DNA of 64,000 bases from NCBI GenBank assembly GCA_039621445.1, contig CP154955.1, forward strand, positions 20,573,823 to 20,637,822. The letters are read 5' to 3'. This DNA is from Euglena gracilis. Its lineage: Eukaryota > Euglenida > Euglenophyceae > Euglenales. Numbering within the stretch: position 1 is the first letter of the stretch; each line of letters starts with the position of its first letter. Below the pieces are notes generated by a model that saw nothing but the letters and a program-made list of their open reading frames with translations, was not told the origin of the DNA and did not search any database. A program made the position numbers and the translations under genes. This document shows, one piece after another, positions 52,817-63,500 of the stretch.

Positions 52817-53679
52817 GGTGGCCCCCTCCGCACACGAGGCGGCCTATCTTTCACCTGGCGGTGCTGATGCGCGATTCCAATCGCTGTCTCTGCCCAGTCG
52901 CAGTTCCCCAGTCAAACCCAGCCCTGCCACCTGCCTGGCCACCCCCGCTGTCTGTCGGGCGGAAGAGATGCGGCGTGAACCCGGGACCCCAACCCCTTCC
53001 TCTCTCCTCTCTTTTTGCCAACCTTCAGCAATTTAGTCCCTAGCACCCCCCGCCGTGTCAATCTTTTTGAAGGATTTCCTTTCTCCTTTGATAGCCTGTT
53101 TAATGAGATATTTTGAATATGCAGGGTTTTCCAAGAAAAATTCCCCCCAATAAAGAAAGGGCACCCCCAGGGGAAGAAAGCACATAACGCAACATATGTG
53201 TGTGTATGTTAATCTGTGGTGCATGGGTGCATATGCACATACACAACCCCACCATTTTTGGGTGTAATTTCAATGGCGCAGATTTCCTACTTTTCTTTTT
53301 TTCTTGACTTTTTTTTTTACTTCGCCGGTTTTTCGGTTCCACAAGTTCAGAATTCCATTTTTTTTTGAACTGCTGGTGACAAGCTGTCCCTCTGTACCAC
53401 AATTTTTCGAGGTTGAATCTCAAGACAAAGGCAAAAAGTCTGGTATTCTTTGCTCTCTCCAGAATGGGGCCAAGTTTTGTTTCCCTGGGCTTTGACCCCA
53501 GGAAATCAGAAATTACCAGAAGTACACAAAAGCTTGGTCTTGTCCGCCACATTCCTTTGCACTCGGTGGTGTTTTGGAGGACAGGCAAAAGGTCCATCCC
53601 TTAACTATTTTTTTTTGAAGCGCTTCAACACCCTATGGAGGATTTTTAAGTGGTAAAAAGCAGGGGGGAAACGGAATTC

Positions 53680-54040
53680 ACTTTTTTTTTTGCTATTTTG
53701 GCAAATTTGCATTATTTTGTGTTTTTTTTTTGGCAAATTTACGTATTGTTTCTGGATTTTTTTTTTGGATCTGAAAAATTCTCATTTCTGCTCCAATTTT
53801 CTGCCGAAAATTTGGCAAACTTTTGCAATTTTTTTTTGCATTTTTTTGGTTCACAAAATTCTTATTTTTTATGCAAAATGAGACATTTTCTCTGGCAGAG
53901 CCAAACATTTCTCCAAGTCCTCTCCAACAGAAAAGTGTACATCCTAAAGGATTTTATATTCTATTTGCGTTTTTTTTTTGCGTCACGTTTTTTTTTGTGT
54001 TTTTTTGCGTCGCATTTTTCGAGGTCCATGTTTCGTTCCT
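53680..54040. repeat. AT-rich dispersed repeat, copy 2
   Basis: Diverged copy of the 11030-11400 repeat in the same orientation, including ATGCAAAATGAGACATTTTC, CTCTCCAACAGAAAAGTGTA and TTTGCGTCGCATTTTTCGAGG-like ends. Probably an old non-coding transposon. Confidence 0.6.
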
Positions 54041-55867
54041 CCCTGTATACTTTTGGTTGATGAAGGGCATAAAGATCACAGTATGTTTTGACTCCGTGAC
54101 ATCTACACGGAAGCAAACAAAGTTCATTTAAGAATTTATGCAAGTCGCCCACTTGCACATTGGGCAAACAGACCATTTCAAAACCAAACATCAGCCATAT
54201 CCCAGCCATAAAACTCTGATATTACCTCTCCTGTATTCCTCTGGTGCTGGACCCCTCGTCACGCTACGAACATTGGTGAACTGCACAAAGGAAGCATAAG
54301 AATGGTTCATTTTTGTATAGTTGCACTTGTGCAGTGGTGGTAGTGGTAGTGGACCAAAATGGTTTTAGTTTAAAACCTTATTCCAAATTGTTCGTTCTAC
54401 CACCCTATGTTGATGAGGCACCTGAAGCACATATGCTGGGATATGCACCACGTATGCCGTGGTGCATACATGCAACCTAACAATCAAAGTCCCGAATTCC
54501 CTCACCTGGGGAACCACGCCACACCCTAATTGAATTATACCGGTTTTGAGTGCCAGGTGTGGCGACTTTCAAAAAATTCCAGTTTGTGCCATTGCACAAG
54601 TAGCCCATGGCAATTACCTGTTAAATGTGGTACTTGGATGGGTTTTGTTTACCCAAAAGAAAACCCACTTTCTTTAGGAGAAGAATCAAACTTCCCAAAA
54701 ATTGTTTACTTTTTCCAGTGCATTTTTATTAACCCGCCAAATAATATGCCCCCGGCCTGGGACTTCGGCTGCCCAAATAATATTCCCCACCTGCTGCACC
54801 CAAGGGAGGTAAATCAAGCAAAAAAAGAAAGCCTGAATTTACGTCCAAAAAATCCAGCATATTTTGGTCAAAACAGCAGTAGCAGTAGCAGTAGCAGTAG
54901 CAGAAGCAGTATTAGCGTGAAACAAAGCATAAAAAAAGTGCAAAAGTCAGAAATTATGCAAAAAATGCTTTTCTGGAGTCTTTTTGAGTTTGAGGAATTT
55001 GCCCAAATATACCCCTCTGGTCCCCGACTTCGGGTGCCCAAATAATATGCATTGGGGGGGTGCCATTTTGCTCAAATTCCACCAGTTTCCAGGAATATTC
55101 TATCTTGGAACTTTTTTTCAGGTGTTGAAAAGTCCAAATTATTTCCAAAAGTTCCAAATGAAAAACAGTTTATTTATATTTTATTTGTTTATTTTCAAAG
55201 GATTTCCCCCATTGCATGCTGCCACGCGTCGTTATTGGCACTTCCTGTCAGTTGACCCCCTGGGAGCCTGTATGCCTGGGAACCTGGTACCTGGCATTGG
55301 CCAGCCTGTGATATGAACGCTCCCCAGGGGATGTATCTCTCATGCATCTAAACAACACATCCATATGTGTGTGTATTGTTCTTCACAATTGTTTTGATTA
55401 AGAAATATCTGCACCATACATGAGCCTCACACCCGGTGAGGTCTGACTGATCTTCAGCTGGGTGGTGTAATCCCCTCCCCTGCCTCTGAGCTCCCCCCCC
55501 CCCCCCTCCGAGAAGGCGAGGTCCCGGGGGCCAACAAACCCCATCCGCACACTGTCGAACTGCAGACCTGGCCCTACCTGCCCGCCCGGTTGCCTCCGTT
55601 GACTGGGTGGAGCCTAAACAACCCCCCAACTGGGCTTCTTTGTGAGGAAGGCCGCACCCCTCCCCCTGGGTGCAACCTTTAAAATGTTTCCCATCCCCGA
55701 AACCTGACACCCCCAGGGGGCCAAGGGGGGGGGGCGAATTTGGGGGAGGGCCATCTATTTAGGTTAAGCACACCCCCGACGCCAAAGGCATCGTGGCCCG
55801 AAAATGACTGTTGTAAAAAAAATGGCTGGGTCAGCCGTAGCTGGGACCCAAACCCGACCCCTGAGGG

Positions 55868-55959
55868 GTGCACGCGCGCGCACGCATGTGTGTGTTGTGT
55901 GTGTGTGTGTTTTTGTGTGTGTGTGTGTGTTGTGTCTGTGTGTGTGTGTTGTGTGTGTG

Positions 55960-55997
<38 letters not shown>

Positions 55998-56013
55998 TGG
56001 TGTGTGGTGTGCG

Positions 56014-56068
<55 letters not shown>

Positions 56069-56080
56069 CGTGTGTGTGCC
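55868..56080. repeat. (GT)n microsatellite
   Basis: GT repeats with TTGTGT interruptions, bounded by CGCGCGCAC and GCGCGCGCG at the two ends. The alternating purine-pyrimidine run is a potential Z-DNA former. Confidence 0.95.
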
Positions 56081-56113
56081 AACTATGGGCATAAATCACA
56101 AGCGAATCACTAG

Positions 56114-56356
56114 AAATCCAAGGGGTGACAACAAGAAGCCCGCTTCCAAACCAACCATCCCCCCAATGCCACCTGTACTGGCACTCCCAGTAGTCCCCCA
56201 AGCCCCGGGTTGCCCCACCACGCGCCAACCCGCCCATGCACTGTTGCCCTTGTCCCCAAATGACGCCCGAACGGCCCCCACTCCCCGGCAGCCCTTGGCC
56301 ACCAAGTATGGCGCTGCCCCCCTCGTCGCCCCGTGGCCAGGGCCTGCGGAAGCCAG
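56114..56356 (+). CDS. Gene E exon, Pro-rich
   Basis: The frame encodes GDNKKPASKPTIPPMPPV, LALPVVPQAPGCPTTRQP, LPLSPNDARTAPTPRQPLA and ends WPGPAEAR before GTAAGA. The donor is close to consensus; the acceptor CACTAG is weak. Two bases are left over and complete an Arg codon with the next exon. Confidence 0.5.
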
Positions 56357-57354
56357 GTAAGACAGGTGCTATCATTTGATGTTGGTGTGCGCTGCAACCC
56401 ATCCACTGTCCCATCTGTATGAGCGCGTCCGACAAAATTATAGGCTCGAATGCGAATCACAAATCTTTTTCCAGGACATTTAATGTTTGACTTTTTCCAA
56501 ATTAGTTTTTTTGTGGGGGTTGCTAGGCCCACAAAGTGTATGAAGCCCCCCTCCGAAGTTATGTGACAACGAGAAGGAGTGGCATGGCCTCACTCATCTG
56601 GCACATCTCACCACTGAGAATGTTGGAAGGTGTGCTGACACTGCTTGGCACCACGTGAATTGCTTTTTAAGGGGAATGTGCAAACAATTTCAGCGTTGAA
56701 CACAATGGTTTGGCACGTGTTTCTATTGTCAGATTCGGTGGACAGTGTTTCTGGGATGCTTTTGGAAGACATCAGTTGACGTACATGGGGAACATATCGC
56801 AAATTGCTTTCCAAGGTTCCCGGCCCAAGCGGGACACGTGGTTCCCACGCGGTGCCAGCGCTTAACCGTTTTTGCTGGCACCCATGCACCTTCGGGCCCT
56901 GGCACCCGTTCCCAGCATTGTCCAAGCACGTCGGCTTCACATTTCGCCCCACACCCCAACTGCCACCCCATCCACCTTCATTGCCACTGCCAACATCCCT
57001 CACAGGCTTCCACCCATCAATTCCAATCACAACACCCCACTGTGATGTGAGTCATGGGTTTTGGTTTGACAGTTGGCCCCCCCAGGAGTAGGACCCCCCA
57101 GGAAATGGGGGGGGGTCCTACAAATGGGGGAGGGGATGTCATGAGTGCAGACGGCCTGGAAGGGTGGACAAAAGGACTTATGTCAATCCAGGAATATGGC
57201 AATACATATTTGAGCAATTTTATAATGTTTTCCCTGCATCTGATGGCTTTCCATGTGTTTTTTTTGCAACGCATTGCAATCATTTTGTCACCAATTTTTT
57301 TTGCGGCTGGTTCCACAAATTTCTCATAAGTTTCTCCCTCGTGCAAACCCTCAG

Positions 57355-57504
57355 GATATTTCCCAACCGCCAACCTCCCATAGTGTCTCTCCCTACACGG
57401 TTATGCGATGAACAGGAAGCTCAGCAGAAGGAAGAGTGGTTCAGGCATGAAACATGCTGTTTGCAGCCATCCCCTGACCAGCGTGCTAACAGGATGAACT
57501 GGAG
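57355..57504 (+). CDS. Gene E exon
   Basis: After CAAACCCTCAG the frame encodes IFPNRQPPIVSLPTRLCDEQ then EAQQKEEWFRHETCCLQP and DQRANRMNW before GTACAC. Phase is two bases in and two out, matching both neighbours. An alternative exon at 56527-56629 (AHKVYEAPLRSYVTTRRSG) is open but out of phase. Confidence 0.5.
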
Positions 57505-57650
57505 GTACACGTGCTGCGGAATATGCACTACATATGCACAAAATATGCAAAACATGCGCTTTTGGCCAAAAAAATGAAACGTGTGCTAAACATGCAACTA
57601 TGTGCAAAATATGCGCGTTACATGTCCTCCCACTGCGAAAAGGCATCCAG

Positions 57651-57740
57651 CAGCAGGAAGAAAACGCAGGCAGAGGTGTACTTTTCATCACAGAAGGTTG
57701 AGTCGCGTCCGGCCGCAGAACCACAGCCCAATCCCCCCCA
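57651..57740 (+). CDS. Gene E exon
   Basis: After GGCATCCAG the in-phase frame encodes SSRKKTQAEVYFSSQKVES then PAAEPQPNPPQNDN. The 3' end is uncertain; GTGTAC at 57676 is a possible early donor. Confidence 0.4.
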
Positions 57741-57839
57741 AAATGACAACCGATTTTCCGCATCTCATTGGGGCCGTCTTGAACTTCTTAGGCATTTTAG
57801 CCATTCGCTTTCATTTCGGGGCCATCTTCAGCCATTCTT

Positions 57840-58165
57840 TTTGCCAATTTTGGGGGGGCCATTTTGGCCATTCTGAGTCATTTTGGGCCATTTTTGGTCA
57901 TTTTTGGACCACTTTTGGCCATTCTTGGTCAGTTTTGGCCACTGTTGGTCTTCTTTTTTTTGGCAAACCAGGTGTTGTTTTGGTAAATTGGGCCATTTTT
58001 CCTTTCAAAATCGTCCTAATTTGCTCGAATGGCCAAGAATGGCCAAAAGGCAGTCAAAAACTGTCCAAAACATCCCCAAAATGGCTCGCAATGGTCGAAT
58101 ATGGTCCGAAAACAGCTGATTGTGGCCGATCATGGGGCCAAAATGGTTCGAAGTGACTTGCCCGT
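57840..58165. repeat. TTTTGGCCA degenerate array with inverted halves
   Basis: The first half (57840-57950) repeats CATTTTTGG and TTTTGGCCA words; the second half (58020-58160) repeats the inverse (AATGGCCAAAA, CAAAATGG). The two halves could fold on each other. Similar words occur at 34476-34760. Confidence 0.6.
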
Positions 58166-58859
58166 TGGGTCACCTGAACATGTCCAAATATGGCCCGGTT
58201 CCAGGCAAATTGCATATTTTCCGGATATTTTTCCACATATTTAGTGTATATTCCCGCATATTTTAGTGCCTATTTTGGGGGCCTTTTAACGCATATCCCT
58301 CCCAGGTTTTTTAAGGTGGTGCCGACCCCAACCCCAACCCGGGGGGGGGGGTAGTGCCTGCCTGGGCAGGCACCCCAAGGCACCCCGGACCCCCCCCTTC
58401 CTCGGGGTTGGTAAAAAACAGTCCAACCCTCCCCTGTGTTTTGGGCTGTTAAATTTGGGTTAGATTAAATCAGGGGTTAGACTTTGTGTTATTTTGGAGG
58501 ATCGGGGCAGGGCTGCATAAAGTTAATTTGAAGGTGTGAAGAAGCAGCTGGCAACGGCACAACCAACCGACATCTGTCGCTCTCCACATAATATTTTTTT
58601 TGGATATTTTGGTCATCTGGGTGCGCACCAACCGTCGTCCTACCATCTGAAAATTTGGCGTCAGACAACCCCCTCCCCCCCAACAGCACCCCAGCGGAAA
58701 GTTTCTTTGGCGGCCCAACGCAAAAAAGAAAAAAACGAGCACGATGCAGTTTTTTTTTTGAGTTATTTCCCCGCCCCATCCATTTTTCTTTTGGCATTGT
58801 CTTCTGAGGTCCCGCCGGCGGTGAGGGCCTGGCGCTGCGCCACCGGCCCCTGGCCGCAA

Positions 58860-59033
58860 CTGCCAACGTTGTTGCTGTTGTTGTTGTTGTCTCGCGGACC
58901 CCCGAGGCTTGGGGGTGGATGCGCCGGCCGCTGCTCGGCACAAGTCTCGGGTGCAAAGTTGCCACCCGTTGAATGCCGCCGCCTGCTCGTTGTTGTCACC
59001 GGGAAAATCAGCCGGCGCCGGAGGGGGCAGCAT
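58860..59033 (-). CDS. Possible first exon on the minus strand with poly-Gln
   Basis: An ATG in CCACCATGC context starts LPPPAPADFPGDNNEQAAAF, followed by TRDLCRAAAGASTPKPRG and a run of seven Gln. Leu runs on the plus strand are less likely. No splice donor was found, so the 3' border is approximate. It would be antisense to the other genes here. Confidence 0.3.
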
Positions 59034-59360
59034 GGTGGAGGGATTTGATCGTCAAACTTCCTCTCCCTGCAGGGCTTCAGTCGTCCACCCACACCCGAAC
59101 GTCTTCCCAGCAAGAAGTTGGCTAACTTGGAATTTTGCCTCTGGCCCCATATTCATCAGCTTAGCCTCACAGGGAGTTTTGCCTCCGCGTGTGGGCCTAA
59201 ATTTTTTGCGCTTTTTGGCAAAAATTGTGCAATTTCGAGGTGGAATATTTTGACCTCTTTTGGGGTATTTATGTATTTTTCATTTTTTTTCACCCAATCA
59301 TCCAAAAAATTGGCCACTTTTTTTTATGGAAAGCGCCCTGTCCACTGCCTTCCCACACAG

Positions 59361-59471
59361 GAAGTTGGCCTCGTCCTCACCAACGTGGCCTTTCAGAAGT
59401 TGGCCTCCCCTGTGTGCTCGCAGTCTAACTTCAGCCAACGTGTTGATGGGGGGATGCTCAGTTCAACATGA
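59361..59471 (+). CDS. Possible terminal exon
   Basis: After TTCCCACACAG the frame encodes EVGLVLTNVAFQKLASPV then NFSQRVDGGMLSST and stops at TGA. The acceptor is good. It may be the end of a gene containing other exons near 59 kb; no link shown. Confidence 0.35.
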   Translation, partial: EVGLVLTNVAFQKLASPVCSQSNFSQRVDGGMLSST

Positions 59472-59552
59472 AGTAAAGCAAAAGCAACCCCATCATCCGT
59501 CATAGTGCAGCGCCTGAAACGCCCGAGCAGCCCCATCTGCGGCCGTCGAGCT

Positions 59553-59749
59553 CAGGTTTTTTTTTTAAGCCAGGGGGTGGTGAGACATACTTTTCGGCGC
59601 ATAAGGCACCGAAAATTTTTGAAAGGTGCTATTTTTAGCATTTCTCGCGATTTTTTGGCCATTTTCGGGGAAAACTGAGTGGGTCCCCCGGGACCCCCGG
59701 GGCCCCCCCAGGGAGTGCCCCCCCCCCCGGTCTTAAAAAAAAACCCCTG
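59553..59749. mobile_element. 197-bp hAT-like non-autonomous element
   Basis: Termini CAGGTTTTTTTTTTAAG and CTTAAAAAAAAACCCCTG are inverted. Flanking octamers GTCGAGCT (59545-59552) and TTCGAGCT (59750-59757) match at 7 of 8. It carries TTTCGGCGCATAAGGCACCG and paired C/G runs. Smallest complete member seen here. Confidence 0.75.
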
Positions 59750-60017
59750 TTCGAGCTCCAATCGACCTCCCGCGAGCACACAAGGCTGAACCGCCAGCGG
59801 CCGAAGGCCGTCTGGAGTCGTCCGGTGTTGTGCGGCCCAGGATGCCGCCTCCCCGGCAGGCGTCACCGGCCCGCCGTGTCGCCCCGCAGCTGCAGGACGG
59901 CCGTGCGCGTGAATAGCGCGTGTGGGTATGCGACTGTCTGCCGCTGCGGTGCTTTGCCCGGCCCGCCCGTACGCCCCCCCCCCCCGACCAACGTCGCTGT
60001 CTCTCTCTGTGCCGCAG

Positions 60018-60211
60018 AGCCGCCGCCATCTGCCCCCCTCCCTCCCTCCCTCCCTCCCTCCCCCCCTTGCTTCCTGTTCCTCGAACGCTTCCCATCGACG
60101 GCTTTTCCTCGCTACCCCGGGTGTCCCGACGTTTGGAAACGACCCTCCCAAACAGAGTTTGCATATCTGGATTTGCCAAAGGAGTGTGGGTTGGAAGGCG
60201 GGGATTCTTGA
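60018..60211 (+). CDS. Terminal exon, unknown protein
   Basis: After TGTGCCGCAG the frame is Pro-rich, then encodes FLERFPSTAFPRYPGC, PDVWKRPSQTEFAYLDLPK and ECGLEGGDS before TGA. The second half reads like a folded protein. A coding-like stretch at 59750-59916 that ends at a TAG may be a separate or overlapping form. Confidence 0.45.
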
Positions 60212-62937
60212 GCTGGAGGAGACCCCACCAGTCAAAGTGGTCACTTTTCCTGAGTGGCCGACCCCCCCCCCCCCGGAGGTTGGTAAAAATTGTATGGACC
60301 CTACCCCGTGGGGAGGGTCCAGCCATGCAGCGCCGTTCATCCAGCCAGCATATCCTTGCCGGTCATAGGACCCCCCGCTGAAATCAAGTTGGGGCCATAC
60401 AATCACTTAGTCACTGTCCCCCCCCCCCCCCCGGGGGTGGGTGACTGGTTTTTTCAGAGTGACTGACTGGTTTTTGGCCCAGACCCCCCCGGGGGGGTCG
60501 GCAAAAAACCACAAAAGTGACCTGGCGCCGAAGGCGCCGGAAATTTTTTTGGCCTTTTTTGCATGTTTTGGGTCAAATTTCCTTTGGATTCCAGAGTGGC
60601 CGACCCCCCCCCCCCCAGGGGGTAGTTGCTGACTGGCTTCCCAAAAAAAAGTGACTGACTGGTTTTTTGAAAAGTGGAGTGACCCCCCCCCCCCCCCCCC
60701 CCCCCCGGTAAAAAATTGTATGGTTGGGGCAGCTGGGCCGAGTTGAGCTGAAGAAATGCATTCTGCTGGTTCTTGAAGACTAACAAAAAATCCAGCGGAA
60801 GTGGAATTATCCACCCAGAACTTTTGACGTGAGACCTCCAAAGGACCACCTTTTCAAAACCGGCTGGACAACCCCTCGGGGGGGGGGGGCAGCCAGCAAC
60901 AGCCAGCACCTTTCAAAGGCTGTATCTCCCCAAGCTCTTGGTCCCCAAAAGCTCCCCAAGAAGCCCCATGGCTGAAAGACAGACCTTCCTAAACCGCGGA
61001 AGAACCGTGAAGGTCGAGAATGCGAAGGTATCAGTGTAGTCTCTTCATCGGAGTCAACTGTGCTTTTGGTCTGTGCCTATGGAAAACGACAGCAGCCCCG
61101 TATCGCTTCGCAAGGCAAAGGTTCACACTGCACGGGGTGGCGCTTGACGGGGGGGGGTCGGACGGTTGGGTATACCTGGGTATACCCCTCCACTTGGGAT
61201 GGGGGATGGGCTGTGTCCGATGTTTTTTTTTGTTTTACCGGTTGGTGCCCCCGCAGGGGTTAGTGAGGTGGGGGAGGGTTGCACCTCCCGGGGTGGTTTC
61301 TCTCTGTTTCGGCCCCTGGGCACGGTGCCCTGGCCTCCGGCAAACCTCAGGCGGCCTCCCCCCAACGGAAAAGCCTTTCCTCCCTCCCTCCCCACGCCCC
61401 GGTCCTCCCTGCGAGTCATAGTCATATGCGAACGGAACCGGGCTGCGGCCGCCCACCGCCCCCGCCCCGCCCCACCGCCCTGTTTCGTTCCCGCCGCGGC
61501 CCCCTGGTGGCCGGCCGCGACGTGAGTTGCGTTGATCCCGGGGCGGTTGCTGCCGTGCGGGGGCGGGGGGTGTGGTTGGACCGTGGGGGGTACCGTGGAG
61601 CGCAGGCCTGGCCACCCCCACCCCCCAGGTTCAGTTTTCGGCCACAGCTCGGTCGGGACCCAGGTCGATTTCCCTGATAACCGACAGGTTCAAGACCAAC
61701 TGGACCAGGGGAGTGTACGACGGTTGTGATCAGGGAATCCACAGGAACCTCGCCTGGCCATCATTTCATTTTCGTTCCTGCCAGGCTTCTTTTCACCACC
61801 CTTGGGGGGCTGGCTGCCTTCTGGCTTGTCTCCTGTTTTTGGGTCTGTGGGGGCAGAAGGTGCTGGTGTGTCTGGATGGTTGGGTGATTCTCTTTTTTTT
61901 GGTGGCAACCGAATGAACGCCGTTGCCCAATGAACCGGGGGTGTCCGGACCGTCAAGGTTGTCACCATTTCCTTTATATGCACACAAAGCGAATCCCCAT
62001 GCCCCATGCAGGTTGGTGGTCATTCAGTTGAGGGGCAGGGACATTAATTCCTTCATTTTCCCCCCAAGTTCCGTGGTTGGGTTTGGAAGGGCACCACCGA
62101 GGCAACAGCCTCAGGGCCCAATCGTATGGAGGGAGGAGGAGGACAGTTGTGACCATTTGGGCCCTCGGACGCAGGCGCCTCCCGCGGCAATTCCCGACAG
62201 CACCCGACAGTTTCCGACAGACCCCAACAATACTTTTTTTTGTTCTTCTGGAGGTGGGGCTCCGACAAAGTCCAACAACACCGCAAACTAAACCCCTTTC
62301 CAGTTAGAAGCCGCTCGCTCCCCCCAAGTAGAAGCCTCCCCCCCCTACGGGTTTCCTGCCAAAATCCCCCCCAGGCAGCCGTGCCTATTCAAGGCGCTGG
62401 CAACCTGCAAGCACATGCAAGCATATGCATCAAATGCAAGGTGGATCGGATTCTTTGGGGGGCATAAAAACGAATGCCATCTTCGAGGAACTCTGGTGTG
62501 GCCAACAAGAATGTTAGACAAACACATTGGTGAAGTTGCCCAAATAGGAATGTTTTGGCTGGGCCTTAGTTTGCACAACTTCCTTCGTCCTGTTTCTTGA
62601 CTTTTCTTTGTGGGAGGTTTTCCCCCCATCTTTGCAGACTGTTCTGAAAATGAGAGGTATATAGCTTTTGTTCTGGGATTATGCTGGCATTCCAGCAAAG
62701 TGAGGATGTTTATGGCACAACAAGAACAATGTTATTACCATTCTGCCAATCACACTTTTTATCAAAGTCGCCATTTTTTCCCTGCTCTTCGATACAGGCT
62801 TCTTGTGGTCATATCAGAAGTTTTTTTTTGTACAGAAGCTTGGCATTGGCATGTAACTGGTCCAATCGTCATTTCCCCTCATCCCATAACCTTTTTTTTA
62901 TGCTTCTTTTTGGGTTTGCTTTTGCGCCTCCACAGCC
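60212..62937. other. Spacer with G/C homopolymers
   Basis: Bases 60415-60720 hold paired C and G runs up to 22 long with two GTGACTGACTGGTTTTT words and CTGGCGCCGAAGGCGCCGG. A coding-like patch ends at 61519 before GTGAGT (TALFRSRRGPLVAGRD). Bases 61915-61970 copy the CCCAATGAAC/CCGTCAAGGTTGTCACC word pair of the 21.7-kb element. No gene assigned. Confidence 0.4.
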
Positions 62938-63049
62938 CAATGTCATCGATGATGGGTTAACGTGTCGCAAGTTTGCATGGGTCTCCAGGCAAGGAAAGAG
63001 TCACAGTATTTCCATTTCATGGATAAACTGCATCGTGTGCCACACGCCA

Positions 63050-63367
63050 TGTGCGTTGGATCAAGCCCATCCAAACGATCCGGGACCCCGCCTTCCGTGT
63101 TCAGAACCCCGACAAAACCCAGCAGCAGCACCAAAGTCCCAAGTTTCTGGAGACGCTTGCCCAGGAGCCACTCAGTGTCTCAGCGAGGGAGGGGGGGTGT
63201 TCCAGCAGCGGCCCAGGCCGGCAGTCTGACACGCCTGGCGGCTGCTCTCGACCGCCGCGGACTGCAAGGGGAACTGCACCGCTGCGTCTCCACAGCCGAA
63301 CGATGTGGCGGCCGGGACGTGCTCTCTCCGCGACCATCCGCATCGCAGTCACCTCCGACTTCAACTG
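63050..63367 (+). CDS. Coding-like region, probably two exons in different frames
   Basis: Bases 63054-63174 read WIKPIQTIRDPAFRVQNPDK, TQQQHQSPKFLETLAQEP; bases 63217-63367 read AGSLTRLAAALDRRGLQGEL, HRCVSTAERCGGRDVL and end before GTGTGT. Both have G/C-ending codons. The change of frame needs an intron of about 40 bases or an unseen border. No domain recognised. Confidence 0.4.
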
Positions 63368-63395
63368 GTGTGTGGACGTGCATATGCATCTCTCT

Positions 63396-63500
63396 CTCTT
63401 TCTCTCTGTGTGTGTACTGTGTGTGCGCGCGTGTGCGTGTGTGTTGTGTGTGTGTGTGTTGCGTGCATTGTACGTTATGTGTATGTGTGTGTGTATTTTG
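63396..63500. repeat. CT/GT microsatellite
   Basis: CTCTCTCTTTCTCTCT then GTGTGT runs with GCGCGCG and TTGTGTG interruptions, in the intron after the preceding exon. Confidence 0.85.

Larger units (their letters stand above)
49443..56113. other. Repeat-rich spacer with isolated coding-like patches
   Basis: It holds CGTTCGAGGAGG clusters (50.4-51.2 kb), element ends near 51.48-51.76 kb (GTCCAACGACC, GGAGGTAC), GT/GA repeats, and an AT-rich dispersed repeat at 53.68-54.04 kb. Coding-like plus patches: 52840-53039 (SLSLPSRSSPVKPSPATCL, ending at TAG) and 53464-53604 (FVSLGFDPRKSEITRSTQKL, after a good TCTCTCCAG, ending at TAA). An AGCAGT repeat lies at 54873-54909. Confidence 0.4.

Noticed and set aside
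56527-56629. Plus frame AHKVYEAPLRSYVTTRRSG after TTGCTAG
   Set aside because: Coding-like, but out of phase with the Pro-rich exon before it and the exon at 57355, which join to each other directly.
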